Positions 54,013 to 63,059 are shown, counted from the first letter of the stretch. The stretch is DNA of 64,000 bases from 2-01-FULL-33-17 sp964401705 (GCA_964401705.1 CAYNZJ010000001.1:1-64000); one strand, 5' to 3'. Notes: generated by a model not told the origin, from the sequence alone. Numbers and translations are program-made.

Positions 54013-54570
54013 ATGGCAAAGAAAATAGATTATTCAAAAAAAATACTTAAAATACTAGCGGATAAACCGGCTGTTTTGATTAGTGATATAGTTCAAAGCC
54101 CAAACCCTCTCCAAACCTCCCCCTTATCAAGGGGAGGCACCGACATAAAATCCAAATATGCAATTACAAGGTCATTAAAATCTCTTGCTGATGCTGGGTT
54201 TATTGAAAATATCTCATCAGGACAAAATAGCTACGCTAGACTAACTAAACAAGGTAAAAGAAAATTAAACAGTATCAACCTAGAGAGCGATACCGCAATG
54301 GTTAATACTTCTTGGGATGGCAATTGGCGAATCATCATGCTGGATTTACCAGAAAATAGAAAAAACGAACGCGAAAGTTTGCGCTATTTATTAAAAAAGG
54401 CTGGGTTTATTTGTCTTAAAAATTCGGCTTGGATATCACCTTATCCATTTGAATTTATGTTTTACAATATCAAAAAAGATCTTGGCTTAACCAATGAAAT
54501 GATGATATTTGTTACAAATAAAATTGACGAATTAACTAAAGAAGAATTAAATAAAATATTTAAAATCTAA
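54013..54570 (+). CDS. PaaX/Cas2-like protein with winged helix, repeat inside
   Basis: 185 residues from MAKKIDYSKK. N-terminal winged helix, then a C-terminal ferredoxin-like domain (WDGNWRIIMLDLPENRKNERESLRYLLKKAG, then LKNSAWISPYPF) similar to the Cas2-like domain of PaaX repressors. There is no CRISPR array or other cas gene here, so this is a regulator-type homologue. Residues about 30-42 (NPLQTSPLSRGGTD) are encoded by a palindromic repeat inserted in frame. Confidence 0.75.
   Translation: MAKKIDYSKKILKILADKPAVLISDIVQSPNPLQTSPLSRGGTDIKSKYAITRSLKSLADAGFIENISSGQNSYARLTKQGKRKLNSINLESDTAMVNTSWDGNWRIIMLDLPENRKNERESLRYLLKKAGFICLKNSAWISPYPFEFMFYNIKKDLGLTNEMMIFVTNKIDELTKEELNKIFKI
54102..54137. 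repeat. Palindromic repeat family B, copy 2, inside a gene
   Basis: CCCTCTCC then CCTCCCC and GGGGAGG arms around CTTATCAA. Similar to 46871-46904. It keeps the reading frame of the PaaX/Cas2-like gene. Confidence 0.6.
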
Positions 54571-55472
54571 ATAAAATCTTCATTAATAGTAATATTGATA
54601 TTATTTATATTTTTAGGTAACACCGGCCAGATTGGCCATGGGTTAGTCTTTAAAATAACTTCTTGAATATTCCCATTTGAATTTAATTGGTTTCTAACAT
54701 TTTTTTGAGTTTTAAAAGTTAAATTATTTTTTATTTCATCAATATCAATATTTGGCATCAAAACCATATCACCTTTTAAAATAAAAGAAACTTGATTACT
54801 TTTTATACCATTTATTTTTATATCACTCAAAAGCTCACAAGATAGATTATCAATATTCTTCAAATGCTTATTTTCTAAATATAAATTACTTAATATAAAT
54901 TTTTCTAAGCTACCTGAATCAAAAATCAGAACCGAAGTATCTGCTTTTAGATATTTTGGATTTTTACTACTATCAAAAACTGGTTCAGTATAAAGTATCC
55001 CGCTTTTACAATTACCTATCATTTTATAACCAGTGGGCATATCATAAATCAAACGGTTACGGACCTTTTCATCTAGTTTAATTTTTGAAACCGAAAGTTG
55101 GTCAGAATTTTCAACTAAGACTTCTTCACTTATAGACATAACGCTAACTTTCAAAGGTTTAGTCCAAGAATTTAAAGTAACTTCTTTGTTAAGTTTTTGA
55201 ATATCTTTTTTGGGAATTATTGTTATATTAATAGAACTAAAAAAATAAAATCCAACCCATATTATTAATAAAATTATAGCTAATATTATTAATTTTCTTT
55301 TTATTCTACTACCTTTTTTTAATTCATTAGGGATTGATTCATAATGCGCATAATCTTTTGTTGTTTCTTTTAAAATTGGTTTTTGCTTAATGTCTTGCAC
55401 AGTCAAATTACTCGAGACATTATTTGTCTTTTTTACTGATTTAATATCCCCCATTTTTATTTTATTAACCAT
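54567..55472 (-). CDS. Membrane-anchored protein resembling CPR baseplate-J-like proteins
   Basis: 301 residues. Polar N-terminus of about 65 residues, one membrane helix (LIILAIILLIIWVGFYFF), then a beta-rich outer part ending NPWPIWPVLPKNINNINITI, similar to C-termini of CPR proteins annotated baseplate J-like. Sits after the PilM-like gene and overlaps the convergent PaaX/Cas2-like gene by four bases. Possible role in pilus or envelope assembly, inferred from context. Confidence 0.45.
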   Translation of the reverse strand: MVNKIKMGDIKSVKKTNNVSSNLTVQDIKQKPILKETTKDYAHYESIPNELKKGSRIKRKLIILAIILLIIWVGFYFFSSINITIIPKKDIQKLNKEVTLNSWTKPLKVSVMSISEEVLVENSDQLSVSKIKLDEKVRNRLIYDMPTGYKMIGNCKSGILYTEPVFDSSKNPKYLKADTSVLIFDSGSLEKFILSNLYLENKHLKNIDNLSCELLSDIKINGIKSNQVSFILKGDMVLMPNIDIDEIKNNLTFKTQKNVRNQLNSNGNIQEVILKTNPWPIWPVLPKNINNINITINEDFI

Positions 55473-55478
55473 ATTTTT

Positions 55479-56525
55479 TTAAAAATCTTCTTTAATGTAA
55501 AAATCTAACAATCTATCCCCGGACTCATTTATTATATCAGTATTTTTAATATTTATGTGTTTTTTATTAATTTCAAGATCTAATAAATATAAAAATAACT
55601 CATTCCAGATTTTATGTAACCCAAAAATCCTAACAGGTCTAGCTGGTTGTGGAATATTAGGATCAAAAATTTCTAATTTTTCTAAATTTCCACTAAAAGG
55701 CTTAAAAACATCCAGAATATCATTTTTTATCCGGACCATTTCATTTGTATTAAGCTCATTTTTTAAAAACATATTTAGCCAACTAATAGTTGAAAAATAC
55801 GGTGTGTCCCATTTTTGTCCTAATTTTTCTAATATATTACAAAAACCAAATGGAATAGTCACACTACTTTTTAATGTGTTTGCACTGTATAATTTTATTA
55901 TAGTATCGCTTGACCCTAACACAATATAAATATCGTTTGTTTTTATTTTAGTTAACCCATTTTTAATAATAAATGAACCACCAAAAGTAAAAGTTATTTT
56001 TGTTTTATCCCAAATATTTTCTATTGTATTTTTAATAAAAGATACAAATTCATAATCCTCGGTAAATTTAGTTAAATAAATTTCAATTTCTTTTGCTTGT
56101 TTATTTAATGGTTCAGTATGAACATGCCCATCTAACAAAACTTTTTCAATTATATATGGATTATTTTGTTTCTTGAAAGATGTAAATTCTTTATCAATAA
56201 AAGAACTTAAAAAATTTTTAGTAACAACAAATTCTTTTGATCTTTTTTCTTTGATATGGCTATGGCTTTCTATAACCCATGGGTTTTCTAAAATTATACA
56301 AATTTCATCTAATAAAAAGTTATGTTTATTTTTAAAACTAATCAAAGTTTCTTTAAATAAAACCTCAATAGGTTTTACAGCTTCATTATTTAAATAAAAT
56401 TTACGATCATAAAAAATACATTTATGATTTGATAAAAAAGCAATACCAATGCTTCTAGCATCTATTGATAGATAAAGTCTATTTATAGGTCTTTTATTTT
56501 TTTTATTTAAAAGCCATTTAAACAT
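55479..56525 (-). CDS. Actin-fold (PilM/FtsA-like) protein, divergent
   Basis: 348 residues. LYLSIDARSIGIAFLSN at the N-terminus and DIYIVLGSSDTIIKLYS with VTIPFGFCNILEKLG in the middle look like the two phosphate loops of the actin/FtsA/PilM fold. Six bases upstream of the baseplate-J-like gene, like PilM before a PilN-type partner. Resemblance is weak and needs a profile comparison. Confidence 0.45.
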   Translation of the reverse strand: MFKWLLNKKNKRPINRLYLSIDARSIGIAFLSNHKCIFYDRKFYLNNEAVKPIEVLFKETLISFKNKHNFLLDEICIILENPWVIESHSHIKEKRSKEFVVTKNFLSSFIDKEFTSFKKQNNPYIIEKVLLDGHVHTEPLNKQAKEIEIYLTKFTEDYEFVSFIKNTIENIWDKTKITFTFGGSFIIKNGLTKIKTNDIYIVLGSSDTIIKLYSANTLKSSVTIPFGFCNILEKLGQKWDTPYFSTISWLNMFLKNELNTNEMVRIKNDILDVFKPFSGNLEKLEIFDPNIPQPARPVRIFGLHKIWNELFLYLLDLEINKKHINIKNTDIINESGDRLLDFYIKEDF

Positions 56526-56528
56526 ATT

Positions 56529-58283
56529 TTATGTAAGCGTTGCTTTTATACGACGTATACCTTGGGCAACGGCTTCTTCTTTTTGGATTTTAAATACACC
56601 TAGTTCGTTAGTATTATTTACATGTGGACCACCACAGAATTCAATACTAAAAGGCGTGCCGTCTTGTTCAATTGAATAAACCGAGACCATTTCGGGATAT
56701 TTTGCACCAAATTCCATTTCGGCACCTAACTTCTCGGCTTCTACTAGTGGCATTTCTTTGCGAACTACGGCCAAACCAGCCTTAATTTTTTCATTTACAA
56801 TATCTTCTACCTGCTGTCTCTCAACATCTGTCATTTTGCGGTCAAACATAAAATCAATACGAAGTCGTTCTTCGGTAATGTTACTACCCCGTTGTTTTAC
56901 ACTTTTACCTAATACTTGTTGCAATGCGGCTAATAGTAAATGGTGGGCAGTGTGCAATTTAATAGTTTGTTCGTTGTGATTTGCAAGCCCACCCTTGAAC
57001 ATCCCAGCTGATGCTGTTTGTGATAATTTTTGATGCTCTTGCATTTTAGTATTAAAATCTTGCATATCAATAGCTATACCCTTTTCTTGTGCTAATTCCA
57101 AAGTTAATTCAATTGGAAAGCCATATGTAGTTGCTAAAATAAAAGGGTCAATACCTTTTTCGAATTCTTTCAATCCTTTTTCAAGTGTCTGCCTAAACTT
57201 TTCCATTTCATTTTTGAGAATTTGGATTTGAGTATTTTTTTCTAAAGAATCAATATTTGAATAAACACCATTATATAATTGCTGAAACATACCAAAAATT
57301 CTCTCTAAATCACTATCGTTTAAAAGCAATTGGTTTGCTTGAATCATCATCCGACGAATCAAACGACGCAGAACATAACCTTGATCTTTATTATTTGGTA
57401 AAACTCCATCAGAAATTAAAAATACAGAACACCGCAAATGCTCGGCGATTATTTTTATACTTTTTTCAAAATTATTTACACTATGATTTTTAATTTGATC
57501 AACAACATTACTAAACAAATCAGTTTCAAAAACATTCTTTTTGTTTTGCACAACCATTGTAATACGCTCCAGTCCCATACCGGTATCAACATTTTTTTGA
57601 GCTAGTTTGCCAATGACTTTGCCATCCTTTTTCTCGTACTCCATGAATACGTTGTTCCAAATTTCAACAACACGGCCTTCGTCATCAGCTTGTACAAACC
57701 GATCATGAGTCATATCGCCTAATGGTTCGTCGTTTACATCATAAAAAATTTCAGTATCGGGGCCACATGGGCCATTGTCGCCCGGGCTCCACCAGTTGTT
57801 TTTAGCAGGTAAAAAGTATATGCGGTTTTCGGGCATGTATTTCTTCCAAATCTCTACTGCCTCGTTATCGCGAGGAGCATTTTCATCACCTTCAAAAACA
57901 GTTACATAAATCCTATTTGGATCAAGACCAAGACCCTCAACTTTATCAGTCAAAAATTCGTAACTCCATCTTATAGATTCTTCTTTAAAATAATCACCCA
58001 GTGACCAATTACCAAGCATTTCAAAAAAAGTAAGATGACGATTGTCGCCAACCTCATCAATATCACCTGTTCGTACGCATTTTTGGCAACTAGCAAGTCT
58101 ACTGCCCAGTGGATGTTTTTGGCCCATTAAATAAGGCACCAGTGGTTGCATACCGGCAGTATTAAACAATACCGATGGGTCATTCTCAGGCACTAAAGAT
58201 GCCGAAGGTAGTATTTTATGTCCCCTTTTTTCAAAAAAATTTAAGAATCTTTGACGGATTTCGTTGGATGTCATACTGAACAA
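56529..58283 (-). CDS. alaS: Alanyl-tRNA synthetase, lacking the C-Ala domain
   Basis: 584 residues; typical length is about 875. Class II catalytic core (FFEKRGHKILPSASLVP, NTAGMQPLVPYL, RHLTFFEMLGNWS), tRNA-recognition part, and editing domain with HTAHHLLLAAL and CGGPHVNNT. The protein stops after the editing domain, without the C-Ala oligomerization domain. Such short forms occur in reduced genomes. Confidence 0.95.
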   Translation of the reverse strand: MFSMTSNEIRQRFLNFFEKRGHKILPSASLVPENDPSVLFNTAGMQPLVPYLMGQKHPLGSRLASCQKCVRTGDIDEVGDNRHLTFFEMLGNWSLGDYFKEESIRWSYEFLTDKVEGLGLDPNRIYVTVFEGDENAPRDNEAVEIWKKYMPENRIYFLPAKNNWWSPGDNGPCGPDTEIFYDVNDEPLGDMTHDRFVQADDEGRVVEIWNNVFMEYEKKDGKVIGKLAQKNVDTGMGLERITMVVQNKKNVFETDLFSNVVDQIKNHSVNNFEKSIKIIAEHLRCSVFLISDGVLPNNKDQGYVLRRLIRRMMIQANQLLLNDSDLERIFGMFQQLYNGVYSNIDSLEKNTQIQILKNEMEKFRQTLEKGLKEFEKGIDPFILATTYGFPIELTLELAQEKGIAIDMQDFNTKMQEHQKLSQTASAGMFKGGLANHNEQTIKLHTAHHLLLAALQQVLGKSVKQRGSNITEERLRIDFMFDRKMTDVERQQVEDIVNEKIKAGLAVVRKEMPLVEAEKLGAEMEFGAKYPEMVSVYSIEQDGTPFSIEFCGGPHVNNTNELGVFKIQKEEAVAQGIRRIKATLT

Positions 58284-58323
58284 TATAACATTTTTAAGCT
58301 TAAAAATAAAATTAATTTATAAA

Positions 58324-58893
58324 TTAATATTTTCTGATGACACCTTTTACAATTGCCCAAATTTTTAAATCATTTACAGGGTAAATTGGCTTAAAATCCT
58401 TATTTGCGGGTTCAAGCCAAACCTTATCACCATCTTTTTTAAAATATTTCATTGTAAATTCTCCATCAACTTCAGCAATTACTATTTGTCCATCGCGAGC
58501 AAACTGTGACTTTTCCGCTATAACCATATCACCATCAGCAATGTGAGCTTCTATCATTGAATTACCATCAACTTCTAGTATATAAGTAGAATCTTTTTTA
58601 CGAATTAAAAAGTTGTTTAAATTAATTGTAGTTTCCATTACATCTTCCGATGGTGACGGAAAACCAGCCTTGACTAACCCTAATAATGGCACATCACCAA
58701 ATGACGAACTAGGTATAAGCCGGCCCAGTGGGTCTTTTTCTACAATGCCTGCCTCTATAAGTTTTTCCACTAAACGGGCGACAGTATTTTTAGATTTAAA
58801 GTCAAATAATTTCATCATCTCAGTATAGGTAGGCATTCGGTTAGATGAAGCATAAAAATCGACAAGTTTATTTTTGTATTCGTTAATATTCAT
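58324..58893 (-). CDS. lexA: LexA-like SOS repressor
   Basis: 189 residues. N-terminal winged helix (TYTEMMKLFDFKSKNTVARLVEKLIEAG), cleavage site Ala-Gly in LVKAGFPSPSE, peptidase with Ser in DGNSMIEAHIADGD and Lys in GEFTMKYFKK. Downstream of the 69-codon gene by three bases; shares the promoter with the operator at 59119-59136, so it is autoregulated. Confidence 0.92.
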   Translation of the reverse strand: MNINEYKNKLVDFYASSNRMPTYTEMMKLFDFKSKNTVARLVEKLIEAGIVEKDPLGRLIPSSSFGDVPLLGLVKAGFPSPSEDVMETTINLNNFLIRKKDSTYILEVDGNSMIEAHIADGDMVIAEKSQFARDGQIVIAEVDGEFTMKYFKKDGDKVWLEPANKDFKPIYPVNDLKIWAIVKGVIRKY

Positions 58894-58896
58894 ATA

Positions 58897-59106
58897 TTAA
58901 AATTGTAAAGATGAAGCTGAAAAAAATTTAGAGAAAAAACTTTTTACAGAATTCTTATGAGTATGTTGATAAATTCTTTTTAATAATAATTTGTGCTCTT
59001 TAGCTAATTCAAAATATTTCTCTCCAGAAATTATTCTTAAATCAATCTCTCTATTTATCTTTTGCAATTCTCGTTGCAAAGTTTGTATATATTGTTCTCT
59101 TGTCAT
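58897..59106 (-). CDS. Small helical protein at the head of the lexA operon
   Basis: 69 residues, basic and helical (YIQTLQRELQKINREIDLR). No family recognised. As the first gene after the LexA operator it should be DNA-damage inducible; SOS-induced small proteins are often division inhibitors, but nothing in the sequence proves this. Confidence 0.65.
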   Translation of the reverse strand: MTREQYIQTLQRELQKINREIDLRIISGEKYFELAKEHKLLLKRIYQHTHKNSVKSFFSKFFSASSLQF

Positions 59107-59112
59107 GTTTAT

Positions 59113-59141
59113 ATTATATGTGAACGCTCGTTCACATGCAA
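59113..59141 (-). promoter_or_regulatory. lexA operon promoter with LexA operator in the spacer
   Basis: Minus strand: -35 TTGCAT (59136-59141), 17-base spacer GTGAACGCTCGTTCACA that is an almost perfect palindrome, -10 TATAAT (59113-59118), six bases, ATG. The palindrome (59119-59136 with one more pair) contains GAAC-N4-GTTC, the Gram-positive-type SOS box core. Confidence 0.85.
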
Positions 59142-59161
59142 GAGATAATACTGTGGATAAC

Positions 59162-60424
59162 TTAATTAATTATTTTTTCTTTAATAGCAACGTTATTCCC
59201 TGCTACAAATCCTGTAGTCCAACATAGTTGCAGTGAAAATCCACCTGATGGTCGATTAATGTGTAATAAGTCCCCTGTGATGAATAAATTTTTGATTTTT
59301 TCTGATCGCATTGTGCGCATATCGATTTCATTTAGTGGGACACCACCGTCCGCAATTACGGCTCGGTCAAACCCCATCAGCCCGGTGATAGTCAAAGGTA
59401 GTGCCTTTAAAGTATCTACAATGTATTTACGTTCATCTTTAGTGATTGAATGTACCTTTTTATCAATATCGATTTTATCTTGGAGCAATATTAGTATACC
59501 TTTACTCATACCTTCGGGGACTATTTCTTTAATCATATTTTTAAATAATTTATTTTTATTCTCATCAAAAATTGTAATTATTTTTTTATCAAGTGCGCCT
59601 AAATCAGTATCGGGATACATATCGATTTTGGCAGTAACAATATTAGTATGCAGTAAATCCGAAACTAAATAAGCACTGTTTAATATAAGTGGCCCTGATA
59701 AACCAAAATGAGTGAACAAAACTTTACCAGTTCTGGAAAAAGCTTTTTTACCTTCAGCATAAAAAGTAATCTTCATAAATGACAATGATGTTCCAGATAA
59801 TGCTTTACTCCATTTTTCTGCAGTAGCTAGTGGTACAATTGATGGTGTTGGTTTAGCTACATTGTGACCTAAATCTTTTAACCATTTAAAACCGTCTCCA
59901 GTGGACCCAGTCTCAGGATGAGACAAACTACCCGTAGCTAAAACATAGTCTTGCGCAATATATTCTTTATCACCACACATTATGCTTGTAATTACATTGT
60001 CTTTAGTATTTATTTTAGTTACTGGCGATGATGTATGAATTGTTACATTTTTATTAGTTACGTATTTTTCCATAACTTTATACACATCTTCAGCTTTTTC
60101 TGTATGTGGAAATGCGCGCTGGCGAGCTTGAACAACTAATGGTAATCCCCGTTTTTCAAAAAAATCAAAAGTATCTTGCGCATTAAATTGTGCAAATAAA
60201 GAATAAAGAAATTTTTCCGCTTTACCATAAATTGATAAAAATTTACGGATATCTTTTTCAGCATTGGTTACGTTAGACCGGCCTCCACCACCAATACGGA
60301 TTTTCTCGCCCATGCGTTTGTTTTTCTCCAGCAGTAGTACCTTTTTACCTAGTTCGGACGCTCGTCCAGCGCTCATCATACCTGATGCTCCACCACCAAT
60401 AACAATTACATCATATTTTTCCAT
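59162..60424 (-). CDS. HI0933/BaiN-family flavoprotein
   Basis: 420 residues. FAD-binding GGGASGMMSAGRASELGKKV, then MGEKIRIGGGGRSNVTN, and C-terminal FLTGDLLHINRPSGGFSLQLCW, the family's signature. NAD(P)H- or FAD-dependent oxidoreductase with unsettled substrate. Confidence 0.88.
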   Translation of the reverse strand: MEKYDVIVIGGGASGMMSAGRASELGKKVLLLEKNKRMGEKIRIGGGGRSNVTNAEKDIRKFLSIYGKAEKFLYSLFAQFNAQDTFDFFEKRGLPLVVQARQRAFPHTEKAEDVYKVMEKYVTNKNVTIHTSSPVTKINTKDNVITSIMCGDKEYIAQDYVLATGSLSHPETGSTGDGFKWLKDLGHNVAKPTPSIVPLATAEKWSKALSGTSLSFMKITFYAEGKKAFSRTGKVLFTHFGLSGPLILNSAYLVSDLLHTNIVTAKIDMYPDTDLGALDKKIITIFDENKNKLFKNMIKEIVPEGMSKGILILLQDKIDIDKKVHSITKDERKYIVDTLKALPLTITGLMGFDRAVIADGGVPLNEIDMRTMRSEKIKNLFITGDLLHINRPSGGFSLQLCWTTGFVAGNNVAIKEKIIN

Positions 60425-60462
60425 ATATCTAAAAACTATAGCAAAAAATCATTTAAAAGTCT

Positions 60463-60969
60463 TTAAACTATTTTATACGCCCAGTGGAGCAAGGCTTGGC
60501 GTTGGCGTGGGCGACACTGCGTGTCGCCCACGCGACAGTTCGCTTGTATTTGGCCAATATGTCGGCGCATCGCCTTCCACCTTTTTATTTGCCTTGCGTC
60601 TTCATCTGGTATACGGCGCCCCATATAGTACCGACAATACCATTGAAACCAGCCCCTAGGGTCTTCTTTATATATCCAACCCTTGGCCCGCCAAACCGAC
60701 AATGGTTGCGATGCATTTACTTTAAAGTAATTTAAATTTTTCTCGCGTTTGTCCCCCTTTGCAAACTTGGCTTTTGTAAACCAATCTTTTGGGAATTCTT
60801 TACTGCAGTCACGCATATAAACACCACCAAACACACCCATGGATAGCATTTGTTTAGGTGTAATATTTGGTTTAAATTCTTTATCAAAATTTTTACCTAC
60901 AGGCTCGGTTAAAAAATATACATAACCTTTTTGCATTTTGTCGTTTACTGTAACCTTTTTTGATTTCAT
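60463..60969 (-). CDS. Trp-rich conserved hypothetical protein
   Basis: 168 residues. Contains MLSMGVFGGVYMRDC, WRAKGWIYKEDPRGWFQWYCRYYMGRR; I do not recognise a named family. The last 25 codons run through a 13-bp palindrome (CRVGDTQCRP), so the C-terminus was altered by a repeat. Confidence 0.65.
   Translation of the reverse strand: MKSKKVTVNDKMQKGYVYFLTEPVGKNFDKEFKPNITPKQMLSMGVFGGVYMRDCSKEFPKDWFTKAKFAKGDKREKNLNYFKVNASQPLSVWRAKGWIYKEDPRGWFQWYCRYYMGRRIPDEDARQIKRWKAMRRHIGQIQANCRVGDTQCRPRQRQALLHWAYKIV
60505..60533. repeat. Palindromic repeat family D inside a gene
   Basis: GCGTGGGCGACAC and GTGTCGCCCACGC, 13-bp perfect arms with a three-base loop. GC-rich against its surroundings. TGTCGCCCAC occurs again at 61114-61123 within another hairpin in the neighbouring gene. 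Confidence 0.7.
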
Positions 60970-60978
60970 ATTATAAAA

Positions 60979-61278
60979 CTATTTTAACATAATGTTTACT
61001 TTTATTTCGTCTCCTGCAAAAAGGCCTTCGTTTTTTAAAACCTTTTTATTTATGCATAGTAGATAATCAACTTGTTTGCTAATTTTTTTATTAGGCGTGT
61101 GTGGAAAAAGCGATGTCGCCCACTCGCTTTTCCCGCACTTGGCAACTATTGGTACAAACCCCCGTGTATAAACACTGCGAATTTGTGCCGACAACTTTTT
61201 ATCAAGTGTTATAAAATGCCAACCGCCATTTCCTGGCCAACGCCAAATTTTTGCTTTTACAATAAAATATTTCTTCAT
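60979..61278 (-). CDS. DUF1905 protein
   Basis: 99 residues. KIWRWPGNGGWHFITL, RGFVPIVAKCGKSEWATSLFP and GDEIKVNIML fit DUF1905, a small beta-barrel domain of unknown function. Hairpin with AAAAGCGA/TCGCTTTT inside the coding region at 61105-61133. Confidence 0.8.
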   Translation of the reverse strand: MKKYFIVKAKIWRWPGNGGWHFITLDKKLSAQIRSVYTRGFVPIVAKCGKSEWATSLFPHTPNKKISKQVDYLLCINKKVLKNEGLFAGDEIKVNIMLK

Positions 61279-61365
61279 TCTTATATTAAATAAATAATAT
61301 TATAATTCATGTTTTAATAATAATGTTTATTCAGTTTTTATATATTATACAAACTATTAAACCTT

Positions 61366-61833
61366 TTAATTTAATACTGCCTTTGTAAAAGGAACAGAAA
61401 AAGCCTTGCACCAAACCCATACTTCTGCCGGGTCTACACCTGCTGGTAATTCATAATTTTGAGCACCAATATTACCTTTTAATTTTCCTAATTCACTACC
61501 TTTTATATATTTACCATTTTCCCCCAGCCCAACATATAAATCTGGACCATTGTTTACAGTGAAATCTTCTTCGAAACGTATATAATTTTTATCTCCAATT
61601 TTTATAACACTAGCTGTACCTGACCCTGTATGTACTTTATCAAAGCCTGTAAACTGACCTTGTTTTAATTTAACAATTTGTTGATCAACATTATTAGCTT
61701 GATCTTCTAGTAAAGAATTATCTACTGTTGGTAAAGATTCATTAACTTCATTATTAATAAAAAAAGGAGAAACAAACCAATACCCTATACTCAACACCCC
61801 GATAACTAAAACAAATATAAAAATTTTTTTCAT
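61366..61833 (-). CDS. Membrane-anchored DM13-domain protein
   Basis: 155 residues. N-terminal membrane helix (IFIFVLVIGVLSIGYWFV) followed by a DM13-like domain (GQFTGFDKVHTGSGTASV, EDFTVNNGPDLYVGLG, VWVWCKAFSVPF). DM13 is linked to electron transfer in other proteins. Overlaps msrB by four bases, so the two are co-translated: a redox pair. Confidence 0.8.
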   Translation of the reverse strand: MKKIFIFVLVIGVLSIGYWFVSPFFINNEVNESLPTVDNSLLEDQANNVDQQIVKLKQGQFTGFDKVHTGSGTASVIKIGDKNYIRFEEDFTVNNGPDLYVGLGENGKYIKGSELGKLKGNIGAQNYELPAGVDPAEVWVWCKAFSVPFTKAVLN

Positions 61834-62207
61834 AAAGATATTATATCATTTCCCTCTATAAATTTTAATGATATTGAATTTACGCAATGGCGAATGTTTT
61901 TATCGGTTAGCATTTCGCCCTCAAATACATGACCTAAATGCCCACCACAATTGGCACACGTGATTTCAGTCCTTATACCATCGGTATCAAGCGTGCGTTT
62001 TACCGCGCCTTCAATCTCTTGGTCAAAGCTTGGCCAGCCACAAGTACTTTCAAATTTATCTTTTGAATTATACATTGGCGCATTACATTGCCGGCACACA
62101 TACACACCGTGGGCAGTATTGTTAACATATTCACCTGTAAAAGGCATTTCGGTACCCTTGCCCAATATTACCCTCTTTTCTTCGTCTGTTAGATCGTTTA
62201 ATTGCAT
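61830..62207 (-). CDS. msrB: Methionine-R-sulfoxide reductase B
   Basis: 125 residues. Zinc knuckles CRQCNAP and CANCGGH, STCGWPSF, and catalytic RHCVNSISL. Reduces methionine-R-sulfoxide in proteins, which fits oxidative repair at the surface or in the cytoplasm. TAAAAT is six bases before the start. Confidence 0.95.
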   Translation of the reverse strand: MQLNDLTDEEKRVILGKGTEMPFTGEYVNNTAHGVYVCRQCNAPMYNSKDKFESTCGWPSFDQEIEGAVKRTLDTDGIRTEITCANCGGHLGHVFEGEMLTDKNIRHCVNSISLKFIEGNDIISL

Positions 62208-62211
62208 AAAT

Positions 62212-62658
62212 TTATTTTACAATATACCAAACCAGCATTGCCAAACCACCCCACCAACCAATATCTGAAATTATCAAACTTACCATAATTTTATTTTGCA
62301 ATGTTTGTGGCAACAATTCGCTCGCCCTACCCTCGGCCTCTGTTTTTAATAAAAACGGGCTTACATAAAATGATAAAAATATTCCGTTTAAAATCAAAAC
62401 TATTGCAATAATTGCATGGTACATTGGTACGGAAGCTATTGGCACATTGCGGTAAAAAATAAATCCACCAATAATTGCAAGTATCATACCCACCCAAATC
62501 ATGGGCTTGGTTACTTTGTGAGTGCGAATTGTCGCCTCGGTCCAATAGCTAGACTTGCGCCCCAAAAATCCATGAATATCAATAACACTCACAGCACCCA
62601 GGCCTATAACAAAGCCAGCGATCATAACAAATAAACCAATAAAATTTAATGTAATCAT
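62212..62658 (-). CDS. Membrane protein of unknown function, four helices
   Basis: 148 residues from MITLNFIG; the longer ORF from 62778 overlaps tspO and has no support. Four helices (GLFVMIAGFVIGLGAVSVI, MIWVGMILAIIGGFIFY, ILNGIFLSFYV region, IGWWGGLAMLVWYIV). No family recognised. Start overlaps the tspO stop (TAATG). Confidence 0.6.
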   Translation of the reverse strand: MITLNFIGLFVMIAGFVIGLGAVSVIDIHGFLGRKSSYWTEATIRTHKVTKPMIWVGMILAIIGGFIFYRNVPIASVPMYHAIIAIVLILNGIFLSFYVSPFLLKTEAEGRASELLPQTLQNKIMVSLIISDIGWWGGLAMLVWYIVK

Positions 62659-63053
62659 TATCTGTTTAAATAAGTAATTGTTAATTGCAAAACTGTCGCA
62701 AAGCTTACCCATAATAAGTATGGTATTTGCATATACACCACCCATTTCGCATGCGGGTATATTGCAATCATTAACCAAATTATTGTAGCCAATACCAATA
62801 CAATATCAACTGCAGCCAATAAATTATTTTTCAAACCAAATTGAAAATAAGTAAAAGAAAAATTAAAAATCAAATTCAATATAAATGGCAGTGCCACAAT
62901 AAAAGGAATTTGTTTTTGATAAAGCATTATAAAAACCTTACCAAATGATATTGCAATCAATGTGTATAAGAAACTCCACACTGGCCCAAATAAAAAGCTT
63001 GGCGGCGCCCAACTTGGCCTAATCAATGTGCTGTACCAATTGTATGATTCCAT
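62658..63053 (-). CDS. tspO: TspO/MBR-family membrane protein
   Basis: 131 residues from MESYNWYSTL; TATAAT lies six bases upstream. Five helices; RPSWAPPSFLFGPVWSFLYTLIAIS is the signature. Binds porphyrins and related ligands in other bacteria. Confidence 0.85.
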   Translation of the reverse strand: MESYNWYSTLIRPSWAPPSFLFGPVWSFLYTLIAISFGKVFIMLYQKQIPFIVALPFILNLIFNFSFTYFQFGLKNNLLAAVDIVLVLATIIWLMIAIYPHAKWVVYMQIPYLLWVSFATVLQLTITYLNR

Positions 63054-63059
63054 ATATTT

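Noticed and set aside
59119..59136. CRP-type site at the lexA promoter
   Set aside because: TGTGA and TCACA are present but separated by eight bases instead of six, and the GAAC-N4-GTTC core before lexA fits an SOS box better.
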